A stretch of 64,000 nucleotides of DNA from Sternotherus odoratus. Its lineage: Eukaryota > Chordata > Testudines > Kinosternidae. The number at the start of each line of letters is the position of its first letter. The first letter of the stretch is position 1. The notes under the pieces were generated by a model. It worked only from the letters and a program-made list of their open reading frames with translations, searched no databases and had not been told where the DNA came from. Position numbers and translations under genes: made by a program. Positions 38,401 to 50,900 of this stretch are shown one piece after another. Location: positions 2,666,001-2,730,000 of the forward strand of contig JAVMKO010000007.1 in assembly GCA_032164245.1 (NCBI GenBank), read 5' to 3'.

Positions 38401-41400
38401 CTGTACCCCCTCACACCCCACTACAGCCTGCGCCCGAATACACCCCCCTGTACCCCCTCACACCCCACTACAACCTGCCCCGAATACACCCCCTCTGTAC
38501 CCCCTCACACCCCACTACAACCTGCCCCCGAATACACCCACCCTGTACCCCCCTCACACCCCACTACAGCCTGTGCCCGAATACACCCCTCTGTACCCCC
38601 CTCACACCCCACTACAGCCTGCCCCGAATACACCCCCCCTGTACCCCCTCACACCCCACTACAGCCTGCCCAGAATACACCCACCCTGTACCCCCTCACA
38701 CCCCACTACAGCCTGCCCCGAATACACCCACTCTGTACCCCCCTCACACCCCACTACAGCCTGCCCCGAATACACCCACCCTGTACCCCCCTCACACCCC
38801 ACTACAGCCTGCCCCGAATACACCCCCCCTGTACCCCCCTCACACCCCACTACAGCCTGCCCCGAATACACCCCCTCTGTACCCCCCTCACACCCCACTA
38901 CAGCCTGCCCCGAGTACACCCCTCCACACCCCACTACAGCCTGCCCCCGAATACACCCACCCTGTACCCCCCTCACACCCCACTACAGCCTGCCCCGAAT
39001 ACACCCCCCCTGTACCCCCCTCACACCCCACTACAGCCTGCCCCGAATACACCCACCCTGTACCCCCCTCACACCCCACTACAGCCTGCCCCCGAATACA
39101 CCCACCCTGTACCCCCCTCACACCCCACTACAGCCTGCCCCGAATACACCCACCCTGTACCCCCTCACACCCCACTACAGCCTGCCCCGAATACACCCAC
39201 CCTGTACCCCCTCACACCCCACTACAGCCTGCCCCGAATACACCCACCCTGTACCCCCTCACACCCCACTACAACCTGCCCCCGAATACACCCACCCTGT
39301 ACCCACCTCACACCCCACTACAGCCTGCCCCGAATACACCCCTCTGTACCCCCCTCACACCCCACTACAACCTGGCCCCGAATACACCCACCCTGTACCC
39401 CCCTCACACCCCAGTACAGCCTGCCCCGAATACACCCACCCTGTACCCCCCTCACACCCCACTACAGCCTGCGCCCGAATACACCCACCCTGTACCCCCC
39501 TCACACCCCACTACAGCCTGCGCCCGAATACACCCACCCTGTACCCCCCTCACACCCCACTACAGCCTGCCCCGAATACACCCCCTCTGTACCCCCCTCA
39601 CACCCCACTACAGCCTGCCCCGAATACACCCCCTGTACCCCCCTCACACCCCACTACAACCTGCCCCCGAATACACCCACCCTGTACCCCCCTCACACCC
39701 CACTACAGCCTGCCCCGAATACACCCCCTCTGTACCCCCTCACACCCCACTACAACCTGCCCCCGAATACACCCACCCTGTACCCCCCTCACACCCCACT
39801 ACAGCCTGCGCCCGAATACACCCCCCTGTACCCCCCTCACACCCCACTACAGCCTGTGCCCGAATACACCCCCCTGTACCCCCCTCACACCCCACTACAG
39901 CCTGCCCCGAATACACCCACCCTGTACCCCCCTCACACCCCACTACAGCCTGCTCCCGAATACACCCCCCCTGCACCCCCCTCACACCCCACTACAGCCT
40001 GCCCCGAATACACCCCCCTGTACCCCCCTCACACCCCACTACAGCCTGCCCCGAATACACCCACCCTGTACCCCCTCACACCCCACTACAGCCTGCCCCC
40101 GAATACACACCCCCTGTACCCCCCTCACACCCCACTACAGCCTGCCCCGAATACACCCCCCATGTACCCCCCTCACACCCCACTACAGCCTGCCCCGAAT
40201 ACACCCACCCTGTACCCCCCTCACACCCCACTACAGCCTGCCCCGAATACACCCACCCTGTACTCCCCTCACACCCCACTACAGCCTGCCCCGAATACAC
40301 CCACCCTGTACCCCCCTCACACCCCACTACAGCCTGCCCCGAATACACCCACCCTGTACCCCCCTCACACCCCACTACAGCCTGCCCCGAATACACCCCC
40401 TCTGTACCCCCCTCACACCCCACTACAGCCTGTGCCCGAATACACCCCCCCTGTACCCCCCTCACACCCCACTACAGCCTGCCCCGAATACACCCCCCCT
40501 GTACCCCCCTCACACCCCACTACAGCCTGCCCCGAATACACCCCCCCTGTACCCCCCTCACACCCCACTACAGCCTGCGCCTGAATACACCCACCCTGTA
40601 CCCCCCTCACACCCCACTACAGCCTGCCCCTAATACACCCCCCCTGTACCCCCCTCACACCCCACTACAGCCTGCCCCGAATACACCCACCCTGTACCCC
40701 CTCACACCCCACTACAGCCTGCCCCGAATACACCCACCCTGTACCCCCCTCACACCCCACTACAGCCTGCCCCCGAATACACCCCCTCTGTACCCCCCTC
40801 ACACCCCACTACAGCCTGCCCCCGAATACACCCACCCTGTACCCCCTCACACCCCACTACAGCCTGCCCCGAATACACCCACCCTGTACCCCCTCACACC
40901 CCACTACAGCCTGCCCCGAATACACCCACCCTGTACCCCCTCACACCCCACTACAACCTGCCCCCGAATACACCCACCCTGTACCCCCCCTCACACCCCA
41001 CTACAGCCTGCCCCATACACCCACCCTGTACCCCCTCACACCCCACTACAACCTGCCCCCGAATACACCCACCCTGTAACCCCTCACACCCCACTACAGC
41101 CTGCCCCGAATACACCCACCCTGTACCCCCCTTACACCCCACTACAGCCTGCCCCAAATACACCCACCCTGTACCCCCTCACACCCCACTACAGCCTGCC
41201 CCGAATACACCCCCTCTGTACCCCCCTCACACCCCACTACAGCCTGCCCCGAATACACCCACCCTGTACCCCCCTCACACCCCACTACAGCCTGCCCCGA
41301 ATACACCCACCCTGTACCCCCCTCACACCCCACTACAGCCTGCCCCGAATACACCCACCCTGTACCCCCCTCACACCCCACTACAGCCTGCCCCGAATAC

Positions 41401-44400
41401 ACCCCCTCTGTACCCCCCTCACACCCCACTACAGCCTGCCCCGAATACACCCCCACTGTACCCTCCTCACACCCCACTACAGCCTGCCCCGAATACACCC
41501 CCCCTGTACCCCCTCACACCCCACTACAGCCTGCCCCAAATACACCCCCCCTGTACCCCCCTCACACCCCACTACAGCCTGCCCCGAATACACCCCCCCT
41601 GCACCCCCCTCACACCCCACTACAGCCTGTGCCCGAATACACCCCCCCTGTAATCCCCTCACACCCCACTACAGCCTGCCCCGAATACACCCCCCCTGTA
41701 CCCCCCTCACACCCCACTACAGCCTGCGCCTGAATACACCCACCCTGTACCCCCCTCACACCCCACTACAGCCTGCCCCTAATACACCCCCCTGTACCCC
41801 CCTCACACCCCACTACAGCCTGCCCCGAATACACCCACCCTGTACCCCCTCACACCCCACTACAGCCTGCCCCGAATACACCCACCCTGTACCCCCTCAC
41901 ACCCCACTACAGCCTGCCCCCGAATACACCCCCTCTGTACCCCCCTCACACCCCACTACAGCCTGCCCCCGAATACACCCACCCTGTACCCCCTCACACC
42001 CCACTACAGCCTGCCCCGAATACACCCACCCTGTACCCCCTCACACCCCACTACAGCCTGCCCCGAATACACCCACCCTGTACCCCCTCACACCCCACTA
42101 CAACCTGCCCCCGAATACACCCACCCTGTACCCCCCTCACACCCCACTACAGCCTGCCCCGAATACACCCCCTCTGTACCCCCCTCACACCCCACTACAA
42201 CCTGCCCCCGAATACACCCACCCTGTACCCCCTCACACCCCACTACAGCCTGCCCCGAATACACCCACCCTGTACCCCCTCACACCCCACTACAGCCTGC
42301 CCCGAATACACCCACCCTGTACCCCCTCACACCCCACTACAGCCTGCCCCGAATACACCCACCCTGTACCCCCTCACACCCCACAACAGCCTGCCCCGTA
42401 TACACCCACCCTGTACCCCCTCACACCCCACTACAACCTGCCCCCGAATACACCCACCCTGTACCCCCCTCACACCCCACTACAGCCTGCCCCGAATACA
42501 CCCCTCTGTACCCCCCTCACACCCCACTACAACCTGCCCCCGAATACACCCACCCTGTACCCCCCTCACACCCCAGTACAGCCTGCCCCGAATACACCCA
42601 CCCTGTACCCCCTCACACCCCACTACAGCCTGCGCCCGAATACACCCACCCTGTACCCCCTCACACCCCACTACAGCCTGCCCCGAATACACCCCCTCTG
42701 TACCCCCCTCACACCCCACTACAACCTGCCCCCGAATACACCCACCCTGTACCCCCCTCACACCCCACTACAGCCTGCCCCGAATACACCCCCTCTGTAC
42801 CCCCTCACACCCCACTACAACCTGCCCCCGAATACACCCACCCTGTACCCCCGTCACACCCCACTACAGCCTGCGCCCGAATACACCCCCCTGTACCCCC
42901 TCACACCCCACTACAGCCTGTGCCTGAATACACCCCCTGTACCTCCCTCACACCCCACTACAGCCTGCCCCGAATACACCCCCCCTGTACCCCCCTCACA
43001 CCCCACTACAGCCTGCCCCGAATACACCCACCCTGTACCCCCCTCACACCCCACTACAGACTGCCCCGAATACACCCACCCTGTACCCCCCTCACACCCC
43101 ACTACAGCCTGCCCCGAATACACCCACCCTGTACCCCCCTCACACCCCACTACAACCTGCCCCGAATACACCCCCCCTGTACCCCCCTCACACCCCACTA
43201 CAGCCTGCCCCGAATACACCCCCTCTGTACCCCCCTCACACCCCACTACAGCCTGCCCCGAGTACACCCCTCCACACCCCACTACAGCCTGCCCCCGAAT
43301 ACACCCACCCTGTACCCCCCTCACACCCCACTACAGCCTGCCCCGAATACACCCCCCCTGTACCCACCTCACACCCCACTACAGCCTGCCCCGAATACAC
43401 CCCCTGTACCCCCTCACACCCCACTACAGCCTGCCCCGAATACACCCCTCTGTACCCCCCTCACACCCCACTACAGCCTGCCCCCGAATACACCCACCCT
43501 GTACCCCCTCACACCCCACTACAGCCTGCCCCGAATACACCCACCCTGTACCCCCTCACACCCCACTACAGCCTGCCCCGAATACACCCACCCTGTACCC
43601 CCTCACACCCCACTACAACCTGCCACCGAATACACCCACCCTGTACCCCCCTCACACCCCACTACAGCCTGCCCCGAATACACCCCCTCTGTACCCCCCT
43701 CACACCCCACTACAGCCTGCCCCGAGTACACCCCTCCACACCCCACTACAGCCTGCCCCCGAATACACCCACCCTGTACCCCCCTCACACCCCACTACAG
43801 CCTGCCCCGAATACACCCCCCCTGTACCCCCCTCACACCCCACTACAGCCTGCCCCGAATACACCCCCCTGTACCCCCTCACACCCCACTACAGCCTGCC
43901 CCGAATACACCCCTCTGTACCCCCCTCACACCCCACTACAGCCTGCCCCCGAATACACCCACCCTGTACCCCCTCACACCCCACTACAGCCTGCCCCGAA
44001 TACACCCACCCTGTACCCCCTCACACCCCACTACAGCCTGCCCCGAATACACCCACCCTGTACCCCCTCACACCCCACTACAACCTGCCACCGAATACAC
44101 CCACCCTGTACCCCCCTCACACCCCACTACAGCCTGCCCCGAATACACCCCCTCTGTACCCCCCTCACACCCCACTACAACCTGCCCCCGATTACACCCA
44201 CCCTGTACCCCCTCACACCCCACTACAGCCTGCCCCGAATACACCCACCCTGTACCCCCTCACACCCCACTACAGCCTGCCCCGAATACACCCACCCTGT
44301 ACCCCCTCACACCCCACTACAGCCTGCCCCGAATACACCCACCCTGTACCCCCTCACACCCCACTACAGCCTGCCCCGAATACACCCACCCTGTACCCCC

Positions 44401-46700
44401 TCACACCCCACTACAACCTGCCCCCGAATACACCCACCCTGTACCCCCCTCACACCCCACTACAGCCTGCCCCGAATACACCCCTCTGTACCCTCCTCAC
44501 ACCCCACTACAACCTGCCCCCGAATACACCCACCCTGTACCCCCCTCACACCCCAGTACAGCCTGCCCCGAATACACCCACCCTGTACCCCCTCACACCC
44601 CACTACAACCTGCCCCCGAATACACCCACCCTGTACCCCCCTCACACCCCACTACAGCCTGCGCCCGAATACACCCCCCTGTACCCCCCTCACACCCCAC
44701 TACAGCCTGCGCCCGAATACACCCCCCTGTACCTCCCTCACACCCCACTACAGCCTGCCCCGAATACACCCACCCTGTACCCCCCTCACACCCCACTACA
44801 GCCTGCTCCCGAATACACCCCCCCTGCACCCCCCTCACACCCCACTACAGCCTGCCCCGAATACACCCCCCTGTACCCCCCTCACACCCCACTACAGCCT
44901 GCCCCGAATACACCCACCCTGTACCCCCTCACACCCCACTACAGCCTGCCCCCGAATACACACCCCCTGTACCCCCCTCACACCCCACTACAGCCTGCCC
45001 CAAATACACCCCCCCTGTACCCCCCTCACACCCCACTACAGCCTGCCCCGAATACACCCACCCTGTACCCCCGTCACACCCCACTACAGCCTGCTCCCGA
45101 ATACACCCCCCCTGTACCCCCCTCACACCCCACTACAGCCTGCCCCGAATACACCCCCCTGTACCCCCCTCACACCCCACTACAGCCTGCGCCCGAATAC
45201 ACCCCCCTGTACCTCCTCACACCCCACTACAGCCTGCCCTGAATACACCCCCCTGTACCCCCCTCACACCCCACTACAGCCTGCCCCGAATACACCCACC
45301 CTGTACCCCCCTTACACCCCACTACAGCCTGCCCCGAATACACCCACCCTGTACCCCCCTCACACCCCACTACAGCCTGCCCCCGAATACACCCACCCTG
45401 TACCCCCCTCACACCCCACTACAGCCTGCGCCCGAATACACCCCCCTGTACCCCCCTCACACCCCACTACAGCCTGTGCCCGAATACACCCCCCTGTACC
45501 CCCCTCACACCCCACTACAGCCTGCCCCGAATACACCCACCCTGTACCCCCCTAACACCCCACTACAGCCTGCTCCCGAATACACCCCCCCTGCACCCCC
45601 CTCACACCCCACTACAGCCTGCCCCGAATACACCCCCTGTACCCCCCTCACACCCCACTACAGCCTGCCCCGAATACACCCACCCTGTACCCCCTCACAC
45701 CCCACTACAGCCTGCCCCCGAATACACCCCCCCTGTACCCCCCTCACACCCCACTACAGCCTGCCCCGAATACACCCCCCCTGTACCCCCCTCACACCCC
45801 ACTACAGCCTGCCCCGAATACACCCACCCTGTACCCCCGTCACACCCCACTACAGCCTGCTCCCGAATACACCCCCCCTGTACCCCCCTCACACCCCACT
45901 ACAGCCTGCCCAGAATACACCCCCCTGTACCCCCCTCACACCCCACTACAGCCTGCGCCCGAATACACCCCCCTGTACCCCCTCACACCCCACTACAGCC
46001 TGCCCTGAATACACCCCCCTGTACCCCCCTCACACCCCACTACAGCCTGCCCCGAATACACCCACCCTGTACCCCCCTTACACCCCACTACAGCCTGCCC
46101 CGAATACACCCACCCTGTACCCCCCTCACACCCCACTACAGCCTGCCCCCGAATACACCCCCCCTGTACCCGCTCACACCCCACTACAGCCTGCCCCGAA
46201 TACACCCACCCTGTACCCCCCTCACACCCCACTCCAGCCTGCGCCCGAATACACCCCCCTGTACCCCCTCACACGCCACTACAGCCTGCGCCCGAATACA
46301 CCCCCCTGTACTCCCCTCACACCCCACTACAGCCTGCCCCGAGTACACCCCCCCCTGTACCCCCTCACACCCCACTACAGCCTGCGCCCGAATACACCCC
46401 CCTGTACCCCCCTCACGCCACTACAGCCTGCGCCCGAATACACCCCCCTGTACCCCCCTCACACCCCACTACAGCCTGCTCCCGAATACACCCCCCCTGT
46501 ACCCCCCTCACACCCCACTACAGCCTGCCCCGAATACACCCACCCTGTACCCCCCTCACACCCCACTACAGCCTGCCCCGAATACACCCCCCTGTACCCC
46601 CCTCACACCCCACTACAGCCTGCCCCGAATACACCCCCCTGTACCCCCCCTCACACCCCACTACAGCCTGCCCCGAGTACACCCCTCCACACCCCACTAC

Positions 46701-47105
46701 AGCCTGCGCCCCAAACCTGTCCACTGCCACCCTCTGCCCACTCTACCCTCGCACCCCCTGCCTGTACCCCACATCCACACCCTGTACCCCACTACAGCCT
46801 GCTACCCAAACCTGTCCACTGCCACCCCCTGCCCACTCTACCCTCCCACCTCCTGCCTGTACCCCACATCCACACCTCTTACCCCCACTACAGTACCCCG
46901 CCACACACTACAGTACCCCGCCACTACAGTACCCCGCCACACACACACTCCCTGTACCCTGTTACCGCCACTTACCTACCCCCACTGCCCATCCACATTC
47001 ACACCCTGCACCCCCCCCTCCCAGTTTACCCACACACCCTGTCCCCTGCCACCACAACCTGCCCACTGCCACACCCCATACCCTGCACCCCCACACGCTG
47101 CTGGT
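46701..47105. repeat. Degenerate C-rich fringe at the right end of the array
   Basis: After the last 36-bp unit come two copies of a roughly 95-bp repeat starting AAACCTGTCCACTGCC (46713 and 46808). These contain the array-like words CTGTACCCCAC and CTACAGCCTG. Three copies of CACTACAGTACCCCGCCAC follow, then irregular C-rich sequence. It looks like related but older tandem sequence, possibly the seed of the array. Confidence 0.7.
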
Positions 47106-47740
47106 GAGGGCTCTGGGATATCGCTCTGGATAGAAGCTCTGTATTGTAGGTAGACACACATGAGTACCAAAGACCCAATTTTCAAAAGTCCTGAACACTC
47201 TCATCTCCACCAGAAGTCAGTGAGAATTGGGGGAGCTCAGTAGCTCTGAAAATCATAGATGCATAGATTTTGATGTGAGACCGGACCCTTATGATGATTT
47301 CTTTTGACCTATGTAATAGCCCATGGAATTGCACCCATGATTCCTCCATTGAGCGCATGTTGTAATCAGCAGCAGGAGTTGAGTTGCCGTTGTAGTGGGG
47401 GAATTTGCTCTGCGGAGGGTATTTCTTAGGATTCGTTGTATGGGTTACTTGGGGTGAGGGTATTGCTGTCGGGAAAGGTAGGTGGAAAGCGGGATGAGCA
47501 GGATAGGATAACTGGGGCGCGAGGTTGCTCCAGGCCATCAGAGGATGATCAGCGTTTTGGCTGTAGATGGAATTTATTAGGTGACAGGGAAATTGATTAC
47601 TCAGGGATAGGTAGGGCTGGGGAAGAGCAGTCCGGGGAATTGAGCAGGGCATGGAAGGAAGCGGGAGGTGGAGTTTCTGAAGAGTCAGTGAGAAGTGAAA
47701 GAGTTAAATACCAAGAATAAACAACTCTGGCACTTCCCAG
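47106..47740. other. Spacer between array and Kazal gene, with a degenerate repeat
   Basis: No gene seen. At 47173-47250 there is a short imperfect palindrome (TTTTCAAAAGTC to AGCTCTGAAAATC), a common reptile MITE-like pattern. At about 47255-47345 a degraded copy of an interspersed repeat (AATCATAGATGCATAGATTT) resembles the one at 59440. The rest is unremarkable. Confidence 0.5.
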
Positions 47741-47744
47741 CCCA

Positions 47745-47750
47745 TATAAT
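47745..47750 (+). promoter_or_regulatory. TATA box of the Kazal inhibitor gene
   Basis: TATAAT in CCATATAATAG lies 102-107 bp upstream of the ATG at 47852. That leaves room for a short 5' UTR of about 75 bases. It is a contrasting promoter type to the CpG-island NIPSNAP3 promoter across the array. Confidence 0.6.
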
Positions 47751-47851
47751 AGACACTTCTTTATGAAAAGAATTACTGCGAGCTGCTGCCCAGAAGTAGT
47801 ATCCGAGCAAAGCTTTTGATCTGCTGGCGTGTGGGCTATGTCAAAATCAAG

Positions 47852-47906
47852 ATGAATTTTAAAGTTCACATCACCATGCTCTTTTTTTGCTGCTCTGCTT
47901 TTGCTG
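47852..47906 (+). CDS. SPINK4: Kazal inhibitor exon 1 (signal peptide)
   Basis: Eighteen codons plus one base from the ATG at 47852. The sequence MNFKVHITMLFFCCSAFA is a clear signal peptide. The donor GTAAGT starts at 47907, phase 1. Confidence 0.88.
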
Positions 47907-50900
47907 GTAAGTCTCCATATATTTTCTTTCCTGTTTCACTGTATTGCAAGGGGGTATATTTTTCATTTGCTTAAAAACACTGGACCCAAGCTCCCAAACT
48001 TGGATGTTGGAGTTAGCCACCTGTCCTATATTCTCAGTTGAGCAACTAAATAAAAGTGACCTGCTATTTCGGGGGTGCTGAATGCTTGCTTATCTTCTTG
48101 ATTTCCATGGAGTTACTCCTGGTAGTAAGTATAGTATACTACATCCTATAGCATCTGGAAGATCAAGTCCTGAGAGTCAGCGGGCTAATTCCTACAGTCA
48201 TCAGTCTTTCCTTGACCAAAAGTCCCATTGGCTGCAAACTGCAGGACTTGACCCAATATTCTTTCATTTAATTGTGACCTTTCTATAAGCGGTGGATGAT
48301 TAATGCTTGGAATTTTATTACATGTTTTTGCCCTATCTTACAGCTCTTGTTTTATTCTTTGTTAAGAGGGAGACTATTGTGCTAGGGACTATAGAAATAC
48401 ATAGAACAAACTGGTGGCTGCACTGAAGTCTGCGGTAAATCTCCCATTGTCTTGAATGGGGCCAGGATTTCACCCATAGAGGGATTGTGCTATTTGCAAG
48501 CAGCTCACAATGTTGGGCGTGATGTGGGGGTGCACAGGGACTGTGCCTTACAGTCCTCCTGTTTGTGCTGGGGTGGGGGGAATAATTGGTGACACTCCTT
48601 AAGGGGTGCAGCATCTTCCATCCCTCACCCTGCATAATCATCCTGCTCCACTGGCCAGTGTATGGGGGGAGGGAGAGAAATTATGGCTTTGTTTGCTCCT
48701 TGCCCAGTTTCTGCCCGTGGGGGGAATCTGGTATGTAGGCCCAGATACTCCCCCGGGCACCAGAACTGTGATCTAGATAGCCCTGGCAGAGACTGCCAAA
48801 GGGAAACATTCATATTGTCTCTTATGGTTCAATGCAGTTCTGCACATTCTTTTGCCCATTATTAAAGACAGTCCATGCCCCCAAATCTTCCAATCTAAAT
48901 TAAAACAAGACACAACAAATGATTGTAGCAAACAAACTGAGAGAGGATGAGCAACACATGGTTACATAGATTAATTCTCTGCACATTTCACTGTGACTGA
49001 AGTTTGATCATGTTTCACCACTTTAAGCTTAGGTTTTGATTTCATAAGAACAAATTGTATTTCAGAGACTGACACGGGAAGATATGAAGAACTAAACAGA
49101 GCTGGACAATTCCCAAGCTATGTAAGATCTTTCTTTGTTTACTCTGTTACATGTGTGAAATATTGTTCATTAGAACTGAGAAAATACTGATAATATTCAT
49201 TTGGATTTTTAAACAAATTTGCTGCGACTGTCTTGCACCCTTCTGCTTTCCATAAACAGTCTAACAAACAAGGTTACTGACAGGAATGGCCACGGAACAA
49301 ATAATTTTAAGTGGCAAGGCGCAAAAAGCAAATTTTGAACATTTAAACCCAAGTATTCAAACTGGAAACTTGAGTCAAAATTTCACTTAGCCAGCCGGTG
49401 ACCAGGGACCAGAAACGTATCTTTTGATTTATGTGTTTGATCAAAATTACTCCACACAGCTCAAATTTTAAATATCAAATGCTCACTACAAATTCCTCAT
49501 GAACAAGCTATGGCCTGGGAATTATTCCCAGAAATTATTAAGCAAAGAATTTTGAATAGATTATAAATATGGAGAAATCACTATCTGTTCGCAGATAATG
49601 AAACAGGCAAAATTGATTGAAAAAAAATGATTTGTATTCACTCAGCTCTGTTGCTCACTGTCATCAACCTGAATTAATCCTATTCCCTGTCTGCTATTTT
49701 CTGTCTGTATTATTATAGGACACATGGGAGTGGAGCGGATATTATTTTTCTGTAAGCACACATTGCAGAACCATTCTTGTATAGTGGTGAAAGCAGGGGA
49801 CTGTGAGTGAGAGAGACTGGTTACCGTACCCCGGTTCACTATTTTACTGCCGCTCCATGGGAGGGACTGTGCATCATTGCCATACATTTTGTAATTCACA
49901 GGTGAGATTTGACACCCGAGAATTGCAAAATGTCCCTTGTGTGAGATAGAAATAGTTATGTTTAATAGCAGTAGGTGCCTTTTTGATGGGAAACAGCAAA
50001 CCTGGCATTAATGTTGATAATGCTGAAACAGTGAATCAGGAACAACATCTGTTTATGCAGCTCTAACTCTCGTTGCTTTGAAAGTGGAAATGACATTTTT
50101 CAAATATCTGGCACTGACAAAAGTCTAAGGTATCCAGAGGCAAAATTTGAGAAGGATATTCCGTTTCCTGTCACCTTGTGCGCAAGACAGTTCTAGTCCC
50201 TGGATCACTCCCCTTTCCATAAGGAGAGACCAGAGAGAACGTGTTTATCTGATTGTTACATAAATGACTATTGAACATGGTCCAGCATTGGACAAGCTAT
50301 TTAGTTCCCTTTGTGATCTAAACGGAGCTAGTGGTGCATAAAGCAAAAGAAACGTTCTGCACAAAAGGTCTTAACTATGCCCAAGACTATAACGTCAACT
50401 GATAACTGCTTAAACTTAGAGAAAGTTACTGATGACTTTAACTCCTTGGCAAATGACCAAGGACCCCATCTGCTCAACAGCATTTCCATCTTAATCACTT
50501 CCACATTACCCATCTGTTAAGGTGGAACTTTGAGTTTTCTCTTATTTCTGTTGGTAAGTGCTCTTCCCCCCCGAAAGGGTAAGGGGAGAGAGTCTCAAAA
50601 ACACAACTGCAATTCAGGCACCTAACTGCCCTTGACTTTCAATGGGAGTTTGGTGCCTACCTGCCTATAAGGCCTTTGAAAATCTCCCCCATTTCTTTTA
50701 CAACCAATGTTGTTACTATCCCTGGGTATAAAATTCTGTGATTAAATAAGAACATAAGAAAGGCCATGCTGGGTCAGACCAAAGATCCATCCAGCTCAGT
50801 ATCCTCTCTACCGCCAGTGGCCGATGCCAGCTGTCCTGGAGTGAGTGACAATTGATGTAGGTGGCATATGCACATTTTATTTTCAAATAACTTTTAGCAG

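Larger units (their letters stand above)
10815..46700. repeat. Giant 48-bp minisatellite array (about 740 units, 36 kb)
   Basis: Nearly perfect tandem copies of a 48-bp unit. In order it holds CCCCGAATACACCCCCCCTG, TACCCCCCTCACACCCCACT and ACAGCCTG. Main variants: a 49-bp type with GCGCCCGAATAC; 47-bp types lacking a C; CACCCACCCTG and CCCCTCTG variants of the first C run; and ACAACCTG for ACAGCCTG. Near the left end, 48-bp and 49-bp types form alternating blocks (about 10.9-11.3 kb 48; to 11.87 49; to 12.67 48; to 13.37 49; then 48). Farther right, mixed variants recur in fixed order as higher-order repeats. All three plus-strand frames and one minus-strand frame of the consensus lack stops, so reading frames of thousands of codons arise without selection. 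Single-copy sequence bounds it at both ends. The count comes from length divided by unit. Confidence 0.97.

Noticed and set aside
10815..46700. CRISPR array
   Set aside because: Repeats are directly adjacent without spacers, of 48 bp, in a vertebrate genome.
10767..46700. Mucin or collagen-like repeat protein gene
   Set aside because: A real coding repeat would preserve one frame; 47- and 49-bp units are frequent and all three frames are equally used.
10815..46700. Telomeric or centromeric repeat
   Set aside because: No TTAGGG units and the array lies between single-copy genes. A 48-bp C-rich unit does not match known centromere types I can recall.
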